From JASJBU01 sp039714735 (GTDB lineage Bacteria; Pseudomonadota; Gammaproteobacteria; Chromatiales; Chromatiaceae): DNA of 64,000 nt. Under the pieces are notes generated by a model that had not been told where the DNA came from, searched no databases, and saw nothing but the letters and a program-made list of their open reading frames with translations. The position numbers and the translations under genes are program-made. The stretch spans positions 1 through 64,000 of the forward strand of contig JBDLIT010000006.1 in assembly GCA_039714735.1 (NCBI GenBank), given 5' to 3'. Positions 35,366-44,105 of this stretch are shown piece after piece. Every line of letters begins with the position of its first letter. The stretch's first letter is position 1.

Positions 35366-35653
35366 GGATAGCTCATCGCTGCAGAACAGGCAAAAGACCC
35401 CCTAATAAAGGATTGAAAAAGACAGGAATAAACCATTGTGATTTCTCAATATTTGATGCTTGATGTAATTTATAATAATTTCTATTTACACCATTGCATA
35501 GAAGAGTGATGGTCTGAAGATTACACTTGTTTTGCATGAGAGAGTATAGGTGGGGTCAAATTTCTCTTTAACATGATCGGCGGCATTTAATAAGAACCGG
35601 AAGTCCTCCCTGATGCTGCACATCACAACAGCACCGACAATCGAGGTAGCACA

Positions 35654-38026
35654 ATGAACGAACTGATTCTCTGGTTCGAAAATTTGAACATGCAACATGT
35701 TGATCTGGTGGGTGGCAAGAATGCCTCATTGGGTGAGATGATCAGCGGCCTCGCCAAATCCGGGGTCAGTGTGCCGGGTGGTTTTGCCACCACCGCCCAC
35801 GCATTTCGACAATTCATCCAACATAACCAACTGGGTGAGCGCATCGACGCCATCCTCACTCAGCTGGATATCAACGATGTGGAGGCGCTTGCCGTCGCAG
35901 GCAGCACCATCCGTAACTGGGTGCTTGATTCCGAACTACCCGGTCAATTGGAAAATGCCATTGTATCGGCCTATCAGCAACTGGCTGGCAGCCCCAATGA
36001 ACATCCCTCCGTGGCAGTCCGCTCATCCGCCACGGCGGAGGATCTTCCGGATGCCTCTTTTGCCGGACAACAGGAGACCTATCTCAATATCTGCGGCATC
36101 GACAATGTGCTGTCCGCAGTTAAGCAGGTCTTTGCCTCGCTCTATAATGACCGCGCCATCGCTTACCGCGTGCATCAAGGATTCGAGCATAGCGATGTCT
36201 GTCTCTCCGCGGGGGTGCAGCGCATGGTGAGATCGGATATCGGCTCATCCGGCGTCATGTTCACCCTGGATACGGAGTCGGGATTCGATGGGGTGATTTT
36301 CATCACCAGTTCCTATGGCCTGGGTGAGACCGTGGTGCAGGGCGCGGTCAATCCGGATGAGTTTTATGTCTACAAAGAAAACCTTGACGCACAGCGCCCC
36401 GCTGTCCTGCGGCGTGGCCTGGGCAGCAAGGCGATTAAGATGGTCTACGGGCAGTCGGCAGAGGAAAGCGTCATCACTGTTGATGTTCCCGATGCGGACC
36501 GAATGCAATTCTCACTGTCCGATGAACAGGTAGAGGATCTGGCAAGGCAGGCCCTGATCATCGAACGCCACTACGGACGCCCGATGGATATCGAATGGGG
36601 GCTGGATGGCGAAAATGGGCAGTTGTATATCCTGCAGGCCCGCCCCGAGACCGTGGAGTCCCGCGTGAATCAGGCCAAGGTGGAGCGTTTCGAACTCCAT
36701 GAGAAGGGCCAGGTGCTGGCCGAGGGCCGCTCCATCGGCCAGCGCATCGGCGCCGGTGTCGCCAAGATCATCAAGAATGCCTCGGAGATGTCCCGTGTCG
36801 AGGAGGGCGACGTGCTGATCACCGACATGACCGATCCAGACTGGGAGCCGGTCATGAAACGGGCGTCCGCCATTGTCACCAACCGTGGCGGACGTACCTG
36901 CCATGCTGCAATCATCGCCCGTGAGCTGGGCATACCCGCGGTGGTTGGCTGCGGAGACGCCACCGAAACCCTGTCGGACGGACAGGAGGTCACCGTCTCC
37001 TGCGCCGAAGGTGCGGATGGCTTTATCTATGCAGGTCTGCTCCGCTACAGCGTCATCCAGGGAGAGGTGGTCGAACTGCCGGATATGCCGACCAAGATCA
37101 TGATGAATGTGGCCAACCCGAACAGCGCATTCAATTTCTGCCGCATCCCCAATGCGGGCATAGGCCTGGCCCGCCTGGAGTTCATCATCAACACCATGAT
37201 CGGGGTCCACCCCCGGGCACTGCTTGAGTTCGATTCCCTGCCGGCTGAATTGCAGGGCAAGATCGGCGAACGGATTGCGGGTTACAGAGACCCGGTCTCC
37301 TTCTATGTGGAACGGCTGGCCGAGGGCATTTCCACCCTGAGCGCCGCCTTCAATGGCAAACCGGTGATCGTCAGGATGTCGGATTTCAAATCCAATGAAT
37401 ATGCCAATCTGCTCGGCGGCAAGCTGTACGAGCCGGAAGAAGAGAACCCGATGATCGGCTTTCGGGGCGCCTCACGCTATATCTCAAGATCCTTCGGCGC
37501 CTGCTTCGAGCTCGAGTGCCGGGCCCTGAAAAAGGTGCGGGAAGAGATGGGCTTCAGCAACCTGGAGATCATGATCCCCTTTGTCCGCACCCTGGAAGAG
37601 GCGGCCGCCGTGGTCAACCTGCTGGGTCAGTATGGACTCAAACGCGGCGAGAACGGCTTGCGGATCATCATGATGTGTGAACTCCCCTCCAATGCAATGC
37701 TGGCCAAGGAGTTCCTCGCCTATTTCGATGGCTTCTCCATCGGCTCGAACGATCTGACCCAGCTGACCCTGGGACTTGACCGGGATTCCGCGCTGGTCGC
37801 GGAGGGTTTTGACGAACGCAATCCTGCGGTTAAAAAACTCCTCAGTATCGCCATTCAGGCCTGCCGGGATGAAGCAAAATATGTGGGTATCTGTGGCCAG
37901 GGACCCTCGGACTATCCGGATCTTGCGGAGTGGTTGATGCAGCAGGGCATCAGCAGCATCTCACTGAATCCCGACACGGTGATCGAGACCTGGCGCAGAC
38001 TGGCCGACTTGAAACCGGACTCTTAG
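35654..38026 (+). CDS. ppsA: Phosphoenolpyruvate synthase
   Basis: Converts pyruvate, ATP and water to PEP, AMP and phosphate. At 790 aa it has the usual length. The N-terminal ATP-binding domain (VGGKNASLGEM at about 19-29, VRSSATAEDLPDASFAGQQET at about 121-141), the phosphohistidine domain (GGRTCHAAIIARELGIPAVVG, catalytic His near 417) and the C-terminal PEP-binding barrel (IGSNDLTQLTLG and CGQGPSDYPDLAEWL) are all present. The regulator gene ppsR starts five bases downstream, the normal gammaproteobacterial pair. PEP synthase fits gluconeogenesis, or carbon fixation by the reductive TCA route together with KorAB. Confidence 0.97.
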   Translation: MNELILWFENLNMQHVDLVGGKNASLGEMISGLAKSGVSVPGGFATTAHAFRQFIQHNQLGERIDAILTQLDINDVEALAVAGSTIRNWVLDSELPGQLENAIVSAYQQLAGSPNEHPSVAVRSSATAEDLPDASFAGQQETYLNICGIDNVLSAVKQVFASLYNDRAIAYRVHQGFEHSDVCLSAGVQRMVRSDIGSSGVMFTLDTESGFDGVIFITSSYGLGETVVQGAVNPDEFYVYKENLDAQRPAVLRRGLGSKAIKMVYGQSAEESVITVDVPDADRMQFSLSDEQVEDLARQALIIERHYGRPMDIEWGLDGENGQLYILQARPETVESRVNQAKVERFELHEKGQVLAEGRSIGQRIGAGVAKIIKNASEMSRVEEGDVLITDMTDPDWEPVMKRASAIVTNRGGRTCHAAIIARELGIPAVVGCGDATETLSDGQEVTVSCAEGADGFIYAGLLRYSVIQGEVVELPDMPTKIMMNVANPNSAFNFCRIPNAGIGLARLEFIINTMIGVHPRALLEFDSLPAELQGKIGERIAGYRDPVSFYVERLAEGISTLSAAFNGKPVIVRMSDFKSNEYANLLGGKLYEPEEENPMIGFRGASRYISRSFGACFELECRALKKVREEMGFSNLEIMIPFVRTLEEAAAVVNLLGQYGLKRGENGLRIIMMCELPSNAMLAKEFLAYFDGFSIGSNDLTQLTLGLDRDSALVAEGFDERNPAVKKLLSIAIQACRDEAKYVGICGQGPSDYPDLAEWLMQQGISSISLNPDTVIETWRRLADLKPDS

Positions 38027-38031
38027 GTTTT

Positions 38032-38865
38032 ATGAGCGACAAGCGCACGATTTTCTTTCTCTCCGACCATACCGGCATCACGGTCGAGAACATGGGGCGT
38101 GCGTTGCTCAGCCAGTTTGTAGGGTTTGAATATGAGATCGTCCACTGGCCCTTCATCGACAGCGTAGAGAAGGCCAGGCGTGTTGTGGAAAACATCAACC
38201 GCGTGGCCCATGAATCGACTCAACCACCGATCGTTTTCAGCACCTTGGTGGAGCCTGAAGTGCGCAAATGTTTCGCCGGTGTCGGGGCCAGGGTATTCGA
38301 CTTCTTCGCCACCTTCACCAATGAGTTGGAAAAGGAACTGGACATCAAATCATCGCCGATTCTGGGACACTACCACAGCATGTCGAACAGCCATGCCTAC
38401 AATGAACGGATTCACGCAGTCAATTTCGCCTTTACCAATGACGATGGCAGTATCATCAAGGACTATTCGGTAGCGGATATCATCCTGATCGGGGTGTCGC
38501 GCAGCGGTAAGACCCCGACCTGTCTGTTCCTCGGCCTGCAGCATGGCATCCTGGCGGCAAACTATCCCCTGACCGACGATGACCTGTTGCAGGATGAGCT
38601 TCCATCCCCATTGAAGCCCTATAAAAAGAAGCTGTTTGGGTTAAGTATCGATGCGCAGCAATTACAGCGCATCCGCCAGGAACGCCGACCGGATAGCCGC
38701 TACTCATCTATGGCACAGTGCAGCAAGGAGGTCAGGCAGGCGGAAGCCCTTTTCGTGCATCATGGCATCCCATTCCTGGACACCACCGCCATGTCGATCG
38801 AGGAGATCGCCGCCAGACTGATTCAGCAGCTCAAGACCGAAAAACACCTGCTTCTCGATTCTTGA
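38032..38865 (+). CDS. ppsR: PEP synthase regulatory protein (kinase/pyrophosphorylase)
   Basis: A 277-aa DUF299 enzyme that inactivates and reactivates PpsA by ADP-dependent phosphorylation and phosphate-dependent dephosphorylation. Family motifs: FFLSDHTGITVENMGRAL (about 8-25), a P-loop-like GVSRSGKTPTCLFLG (about 151-165) and SIDAQQLQRIRQERRP (about 203-218). ATG 38032 follows the ppsA stop directly and gives the standard N-terminus MSDKRTIFFLS. No gene is seen in the next 258 bases. Confidence 0.95.
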   Translation: MSDKRTIFFLSDHTGITVENMGRALLSQFVGFEYEIVHWPFIDSVEKARRVVENINRVAHESTQPPIVFSTLVEPEVRKCFAGVGARVFDFFATFTNELEKELDIKSSPILGHYHSMSNSHAYNERIHAVNFAFTNDDGSIIKDYSVADIILIGVSRSGKTPTCLFLGLQHGILAANYPLTDDDLLQDELPSPLKPYKKKLFGLSIDAQQLQRIRQERRPDSRYSSMAQCSKEVRQAEALFVHHGIPFLDTTAMSIEEIAARLIQQLKTEKHLLLDS

Positions 38866-39123
38866 ACTGAGGTCATCAAACTAAAGTCATTTCGTTGTAT
38901 TAATTCACACTCAAACTGACACCTGTAAAAACCAACTCATAATAGATATGACAGTAGCCCACGAATCAGGCATTGAGAATTAGTGCTGATTCTTCTGAAA
39001 TTGTTAAGGGTTGTCAGAGGACAATGGCCGCTATGTCGGCAAAGCTGTCGCTAAACGGTCACTGTGCGAATAACTTAACGGGTTTAATCTGGCATTTCGT
39101 TCTAAGCATGATTATATCTGCTG

Positions 39124-40824
39124 TTAAACCACACTCCTCTCACCAGTCTCTTGGGCAGATATGATATCCATAAAATTTTTGATCGCCTGAGCCGAATGCC
39201 GGATTGAATCAATAGCCATCAAGGCATCGCCTGATGGTTTGTTTCTCAGCAGTTCGTCTGCTCTTTCAGTAATGGTGCTGCTGAGCTGTTCTATTCCCTG
39301 GCACTGGGTTGAAAATAATCCCTTTTTTGAAAATAATGCCGTCTTTAGATCGTCACTGACCGCATCAAGATTTTCTAAGGGGATTTCATTACTGTTTCTC
39401 ATCAATGCCTGCTTGAGCTTTTTGCAGGCATCGGCCTCGGCCATCGAGGTCTTCCACCAATCAATAAATCGTTTCTTGTGGTCCGCCATGGTGTTCAGGG
39501 AGATCGCCATTGCATTGACCTCGTCCCGACCATTGAGATCGACAGGCATACGCTCCGCTGGTTCTTCATAGGCCAGCTCGTTCAGTAATCCAACCATTTT
39601 CCGCAAGGGGCGCGCAATATTAAGCGTCAGGAAGACGACGAAGCCAACCGCTAACAGGCTTGCTAATGCAACACTCAGGTACATCACTCGTTCGTTATTC
39701 AGAGCGGCCGCATTGACATCAGCGAATCCCTGGGCCATGGCCTGATCTGCTTCATTGACGTTTAATTGAACGAGTTGATTGATACTCTCAACAGCCTGAC
39801 TCATCTGCCCGATCAATTGATCTATGCGGCCATTTTGTGAGACGAGCGCCAGAAAATCCCTCTGGTATTGACCCATCAGAACCTTGATGTGGGTTTTATC
39901 CTCAGCGGTGATCAGCGAGCTGTCAATCTTGCCATTGATATGCTCGATCTCCTCCAATGCCATATCAACGTATTTACCATCATGTCGCAGTAGATAGTCT
40001 TTCTCACGTCTTCTCAGCTGTAGGATGCTGGTTTCAAAATTGGGTACATAATACCGATTCAGAAGACTCTCTATACGATTAGCCGCCGCTTGATATTGTA
40101 CGTTCTCACTGTGTTCTATGGATTTGGCGCGAACAGTTATCTCTAGCGCATCACGATAAGTCTCAGTCTCTCTGAGAAGTTCTGATTTGACGTCCTGTTT
40201 CAATCTCGAATCAATCAGCTGTTTCTCGAAAACATCAATCAGTGGATATAGCTTGTTGGCCAGCTGATCTTGGCGTCCGGGGGTAAGGTCTTTCTCTGCA
40301 CGGCGGATCTGCAGCAGTTGCAGATAGAGTGGTCCTGAATTGAAACGATGTGCGATGGACTCCAGTTCATGCACGGTTTCCCTGAATGCGCCCTGCAGCC
40401 CCGAATCATGATCCAGACCCATTGTCTTCCAAGCTGCCACTACCGACAGAAAATGCTCATGATAGATCTGGAGAAAGTTCGCCATCCGGCTGGTATTTTT
40501 TGCTATCGATGGATCGATTGTCCCCAATTCAGTGACGAGTTTATTGGCTTCCCCAATGTATTTGCCGACCTCGCTGACGAATGCCTCATCACGCTGAATG
40601 AGAAATCTCTTCTCCGCCACCCTTGCCTCAAAGATACTATTCGCGATTTTGAGCGCATGGCTCTTCTTTGTTTCATCAACCTGATGAAGTCGTTGATAGT
40701 TCATCAGGGATTGGCTATAGGTTGTGTGATATTGCCAGACAACCGCAAGAAACAGCAGGCCTATAAAGGCAAAGCCCAGACCAATTTTTTCGCCAATACG
40801 TAGCTTTGCAGTGAGTTTGATCAT
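39124..40824 (-). CDS. HBM-type sensor with HAMP domain but no output domain
   Basis: A 566-aa membrane protein. One helix at about 15-35 (GLGFAFIGLLFLAVVW), a long helical extracytoplasmic region (about 40-385) resembling the helical bimodular HBM sensor of chemoreceptors, a second helix (about 390-412, YLSVALASLLAVGFVVFLTL) and a HAMP domain (about 412-470, NIARPLRKMVGLLNELA). The last 100 residues are helical and have neither a methyl-accepting signature nor kinase or cyclase motifs. The start at 40824 follows GGAGCATGAA. It may signal through protein contacts; partner and ligand are unknown. Confidence 0.75.
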   Translation of the reverse strand: MIKLTAKLRIGEKIGLGFAFIGLLFLAVVWQYHTTYSQSLMNYQRLHQVDETKKSHALKIANSIFEARVAEKRFLIQRDEAFVSEVGKYIGEANKLVTELGTIDPSIAKNTSRMANFLQIYHEHFLSVVAAWKTMGLDHDSGLQGAFRETVHELESIAHRFNSGPLYLQLLQIRRAEKDLTPGRQDQLANKLYPLIDVFEKQLIDSRLKQDVKSELLRETETYRDALEITVRAKSIEHSENVQYQAAANRIESLLNRYYVPNFETSILQLRRREKDYLLRHDGKYVDMALEEIEHINGKIDSSLITAEDKTHIKVLMGQYQRDFLALVSQNGRIDQLIGQMSQAVESINQLVQLNVNEADQAMAQGFADVNAAALNNERVMYLSVALASLLAVGFVVFLTLNIARPLRKMVGLLNELAYEEPAERMPVDLNGRDEVNAMAISLNTMADHKKRFIDWWKTSMAEADACKKLKQALMRNSNEIPLENLDAVSDDLKTALFSKKGLFSTQCQGIEQLSSTITERADELLRNKPSGDALMAIDSIRHSAQAIKNFMDIISAQETGERSVV

Positions 40825-41005
40825 TTCATGCTCCGCTGGAATCGGTAGATTCCCAAAATGTCTGGGTGAGTCACCAGACAAACCTTAGAACAGAACAGCT
40901 TAGCGCCTAACTATGAAGGAAATATGACAAAGATTGTTTATCGATTTTTGCAGCATAGTGAGAAGTGCTCTCAACTGATTGGTAGTCGCCACAGATTTCC
41001 ATACC

Positions 41006-42448
41006 TCATTTTAATCCATTAAGGATATGCAATAAATTTTCCCTATGATAACTCAGGGGAATGATGTGATTCCGCATTCTCGTAAATACGCCTATCCAAG
41101 GAATATTGGCGCTGAACACAATATGGTGGTTTTTAATGCCTCCGGCTTCAAGCCAGAGAGGCCGCTCTCGGTCCAGAGGCGAATGGCTGACTAAAAATGG
41201 CGTATTTTCAGGAACTTTCAATGTATTCCTAAAATGCCTGACATCCATCTTGGAATAGCCCGCGGGAGACGTACGACGACGTATACGGTTACTGGTCAAC
41301 TCCTTGATCAACCCTGGATATCGGTAAATATTAATCAGCATATCCATGTTGAAGCGGGTCTTAATCGGTGCGGCATGACAGGCAATATATCCATCAGATA
41401 TCACGAGATAGGGAAGTAACTCATAAAATCGCTTCATTTCCCGCACATAGACGTCACCCCGGTATTTACGCATGACTGCCTCCCAGATCAGACACTGGGC
41501 AATACCGAACTTGGTTAAATTTGACGAAAAGCTGTCATGGTTGCCCCGAATATAGAACAGCTGCCGGGGAAAACGCAGCTTTAGTCGCAAGATAAGATCC
41601 ATCATGAGCAACGAATCTTCCATTTCCTCCAAATCATCATCCAGCTCGGAATGAACCGCATCTCCCAAGATAATCAGGGCTGCCTCTCCCGCTTCCAGCG
41701 CTTCCATGAAATGGTTCTGGCTTAACAGTGTGAGCAGGTTGTTGACTTGCGCATGCAGGTCACCCACGATGATCGGCACCAAGGAATCCGGCAGGCTCAC
41801 CACACCACCCGGCTGACCACGTTCATCCAGCGCCCGATAACTCTCCTGTTGCAGAACTTCGTTAACCTGCCGCAAGCTGGCAAGCGCATCAGATGGAGAC
41901 AACAAATCCACGGGCCCACCAAAAATCTTCCTGATGGTCCGCAGTTTTTCCTGGCGTTGAGTATTGAATCCCTCTGCATCATGCTGATCTGCAAGCAGTG
42001 AGAGTTCCACTTCCGTATCCGAAACCAGTTTGCGAAATATCAGTGCATCACCATCATGGGCGATGCTGATGTGGCGCATATCCAGGTTTTCGGGAAAATT
42101 GCAGCTAACCGGTTTTCGCCTGACCTGCTTGCCGATAACGAAGGAATCGCCTTGCTCGGTCAGTCGTATGAAACCGCTGATTTCCGAGTAATAACGGCTC
42201 GGATCAAATATCAAATAGCGTGGTGGTGTTCTAATAGCGCCCGGATCCAATGACAATTCAGGATAAATTTGGAACTCCAAGTTTTCCCTGACCAGACGCA
42301 CACGGATCGGCGCCCCTTCGAAGGGTACGCGCACCCTATCGATGCCTAGCTGATATGGCTCTGCCAGCCTGATCTCTTCATACCTGGTATGACTGGGCAA
42401 AAGAGACGTCAAGCGAGACAAGAATTTTTTCACAACCAATTCAACCAC
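41006..42448 (-). CDS. FHA-like/PPP-type metallophosphatase, copy 1
   Basis: A 480-aa protein. The N-terminal 90 residues are unknown. Residues about 95-165 resemble a degenerate FHA domain (FVIGKQVRRKP, MRHISIAHDGDALIF). The C-terminal half is a PPP-like phosphatase with metal ligands GDLH (229-232), GDAVHSE, LRFPRQLFYIRGNHDS, CHAAP and SHSP. GTG 42448 is chosen because it overlaps the stop of the P-loop gene (TAGTG) and the N-terminus then lines up with copy 2 at 55007. It forms an operon with the P-loop gene before it. Substrate is unknown; the pair may be a kinase-phosphatase switch. Confidence 0.75.
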   Translation of the reverse strand: MVELVVKKFLSRLTSLLPSHTRYEEIRLAEPYQLGIDRVRVPFEGAPIRVRLVRENLEFQIYPELSLDPGAIRTPPRYLIFDPSRYYSEISGFIRLTEQGDSFVIGKQVRRKPVSCNFPENLDMRHISIAHDGDALIFRKLVSDTEVELSLLADQHDAEGFNTQRQEKLRTIRKIFGGPVDLLSPSDALASLRQVNEVLQQESYRALDERGQPGGVVSLPDSLVPIIVGDLHAQVNNLLTLLSQNHFMEALEAGEAALIILGDAVHSELDDDLEEMEDSLLMMDLILRLKLRFPRQLFYIRGNHDSFSSNLTKFGIAQCLIWEAVMRKYRGDVYVREMKRFYELLPYLVISDGYIACHAAPIKTRFNMDMLINIYRYPGLIKELTSNRIRRRTSPAGYSKMDVRHFRNTLKVPENTPFLVSHSPLDRERPLWLEAGGIKNHHIVFSANIPWIGVFTRMRNHIIPLSYHRENLLHILNGLK

Positions 42449-43056
42449 TATTCCCGGGCGCCCAAAAAACGCACCAATTCCCCATCGATACCCTCCCTGA
42501 TATAGACAAGAAACCCATGATGATAGAGGTATCTTGCCGCTAGCCACAAGGCCTCCAACTGCTGCTCAATCAGCTCCAGGCTAAAATTTTCATCGACGCG
42601 ATGCGTTCTTCTCTGCGCTCGATGCAATCGTTGCTTGAATACCCAACCGGCGCTGGGCAGCAAAAATTCAAAGACATATTTCCCCCGCCAGTTTCTCGAG
42701 AAGAAGAAACGTTTGGGTGGAGGTATGACTATTCTGCTCATATCCAATTGAGGCCTTTCTCTGGCCTCTATCCAGGGTCGATCAAATATTGTCATCGCAT
42801 CATTGAAACCTACGAATGGAAAACCGAGATGGACCTCCCTGGGTCGCAGAGACAACATGCGTGATGTCCACCACCGCTTAGTACTGAGATTGATATAACC
42901 CTCTTCAGGCCAGCCACCGATCTTTCGGACAAGCGTGGATTTACCAGAGCCCGGGGGACCCGTGATCAACAATTGATGGAACTGGATATCCGCAGGAAAT
43001 TGAATATCCCTGAAATTCTGAAGATCACAAATGGTTTCAGTCTCAAACTCAGTCAC
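42448..43056 (-). CDS. P-loop NTPase (RPRExHL family), copy 1
   Basis: A 202-aa protein with Walker A GPPGSGKST (33-41). Three family motifs recur in all three copies of this window: KRWW (about 60), LRPREVHLGFPF (about 70-81) and NW followed by YVFEFLLP (about 122-134). No Walker B of AAA type is obvious, so a small-molecule, nucleic-acid or protein kinase fold is as likely as a GTPase. I know no characterised member. It is translationally coupled to the FHA-like/PPP phosphatase gene. It is divergent from copy 3. Confidence 0.75.
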   Translation of the reverse strand: MTEFETETICDLQNFRDIQFPADIQFHQLLITGPPGSGKSTLVRKIGGWPEEGYINLSTKRWWTSRMLSLRPREVHLGFPFVGFNDAMTIFDRPWIEARERPQLDMSRIVIPPPKRFFFSRNWRGKYVFEFLLPSAGWVFKQRLHRAQRRTHRVDENFSLELIEQQLEALWLAARYLYHHGFLVYIREGIDGELVRFLGARE

Positions 43057-43102
43057 GGAGTAAAACGAAAGAACTGGAAATCAAGTGAATTCCGACGGCC
43101 TT

Positions 43103-43174
43103 GTCCCAATGCCACTCCCCTCAAACTATAAAATGTAATATTCATAGTTTAGACTCTGTTAAATACATTGGGAC
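43103..43174. repeat. Nested inverted repeats between divergent P-loop genes
   Basis: An outer 9-bp perfect repeat (GTCCCAATG 43103-43111, CATTGGGAC 43166-43174) encloses an inner 7-bp one (AAACTAT 43123-43129, ATAGTTT 43144-43150) with nearly the same centre. It lies between two divergent genes of the same family, so it may be a shared control region, or a small degenerate element. Confidence 0.45.
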
Positions 43175-43332
43175 CACGGATGGCGTTTTCATTGCGTAAA
43201 ATAGACTTGTCCAACAAGGAGTTGAATCATTCACACTCATGAAGGATATAGTTGGACCGGTATGCTAATATTCCAGTTTCGCAGTTGCGAGATAAATGCA
43301 TTTTCTCTCTCCAGGAAGAGAAATAATCATCG

Positions 43333-44058
43333 ATGAAGCTTAAAGAGAAAAACGGCATTCTTTATCCGGCTAAGATGAAGTTCGACAGCTGGATCGTGGT
43401 TGGCCCCCCCGGCGCCGGCAAGTCTTACCTGATGAATAAGATCAGCGGCTATCCTGGCGAGGTTGCAATCGATATCTCTCAGAAAAAATGGTGGGCCGTT
43501 GAGCCACTGACCCATCGCCCCAGGGAGATACACCTCGTTTTTCCCTTCAAAGGTTTCGATGAAGGGCTTTCCGTTTACGACGACAAATTCAAAGAACTTT
43601 CCGAACTCCCTGAACTTGATCTCGAGAGGATACTTATCCCGCAGAAAAAAAAGTTCATATTAGCCCCCAATTGGCAGGCGCGTTTTGTTTTCGACTTCAT
43701 ACTGCCGCCGCCCAACTGGCTCTATGAAACCAGAAAAAAAAGGCTCTCTTCAGAAGACAAGCGTCTGGTGGACTTGGACCTGACTCTGGAGTGGATAAGC
43801 TGGCAGTTGCATATCCATTGGAGGGTTGCGTGGTTTTTTCACCAGGGCGGATTACAGGTCATGTTGAGACCTTTCAATACAGCCCGGCCCTATTCATTTC
43901 CGGTCCTGGAAAAGATCCTGCAGAAAAAAACCAAGCATTCCAACAAGAAGGTCAGCCCTGACCTAGACTGGTCCAAAGTCCAGTACGTTAAGCTCTGGTT
44001 TGATCAATCCTCACCCAAACCGTGGAAAAACCAGCAGTGGGACTCGGCTAGTAACTAA
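43333..44058 (+). CDS. P-loop NTPase (RPRExHL family), copy 3, unpaired
   Basis: A 241-aa relative of copies 1 and 2: Walker A GPPGAGKS (24-31), KKWW (about 51), HRPREIHLVFPF (about 60-71) and NWQARFVFDFILP (about 109-121). It has a C-terminal extension of about 45 basic and aromatic residues (KKTKHSNKK, WSKVQYVKLWFDQ) that the others lack. No phosphatase gene follows; instead it converges on the Pit gene. Function unknown. The split from the phosphatase suggests a separate or subordinate role. Confidence 0.72.
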   Translation: MKLKEKNGILYPAKMKFDSWIVVGPPGAGKSYLMNKISGYPGEVAIDISQKKWWAVEPLTHRPREIHLVFPFKGFDEGLSVYDDKFKELSELPELDLERILIPQKKKFILAPNWQARFVFDFILPPPNWLYETRKKRLSSEDKRLVDLDLTLEWISWQLHIHWRVAWFFHQGGLQVMLRPFNTARPYSFPVLEKILQKKTKHSNKKVSPDLDWSKVQYVKLWFDQSSPKPWKNQQWDSASN

Positions 44059-44105
44059 GACACATCGCATCTGCCGGATAATAACTATCTCAGTCAACAC
44101 CCTCT

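Noticed and set aside
43122..43150. A Pho box between the divergent P-loop genes
   Set aside because: Only one ATGTAAT unit is present; the positions 11 bp to either side do not match.
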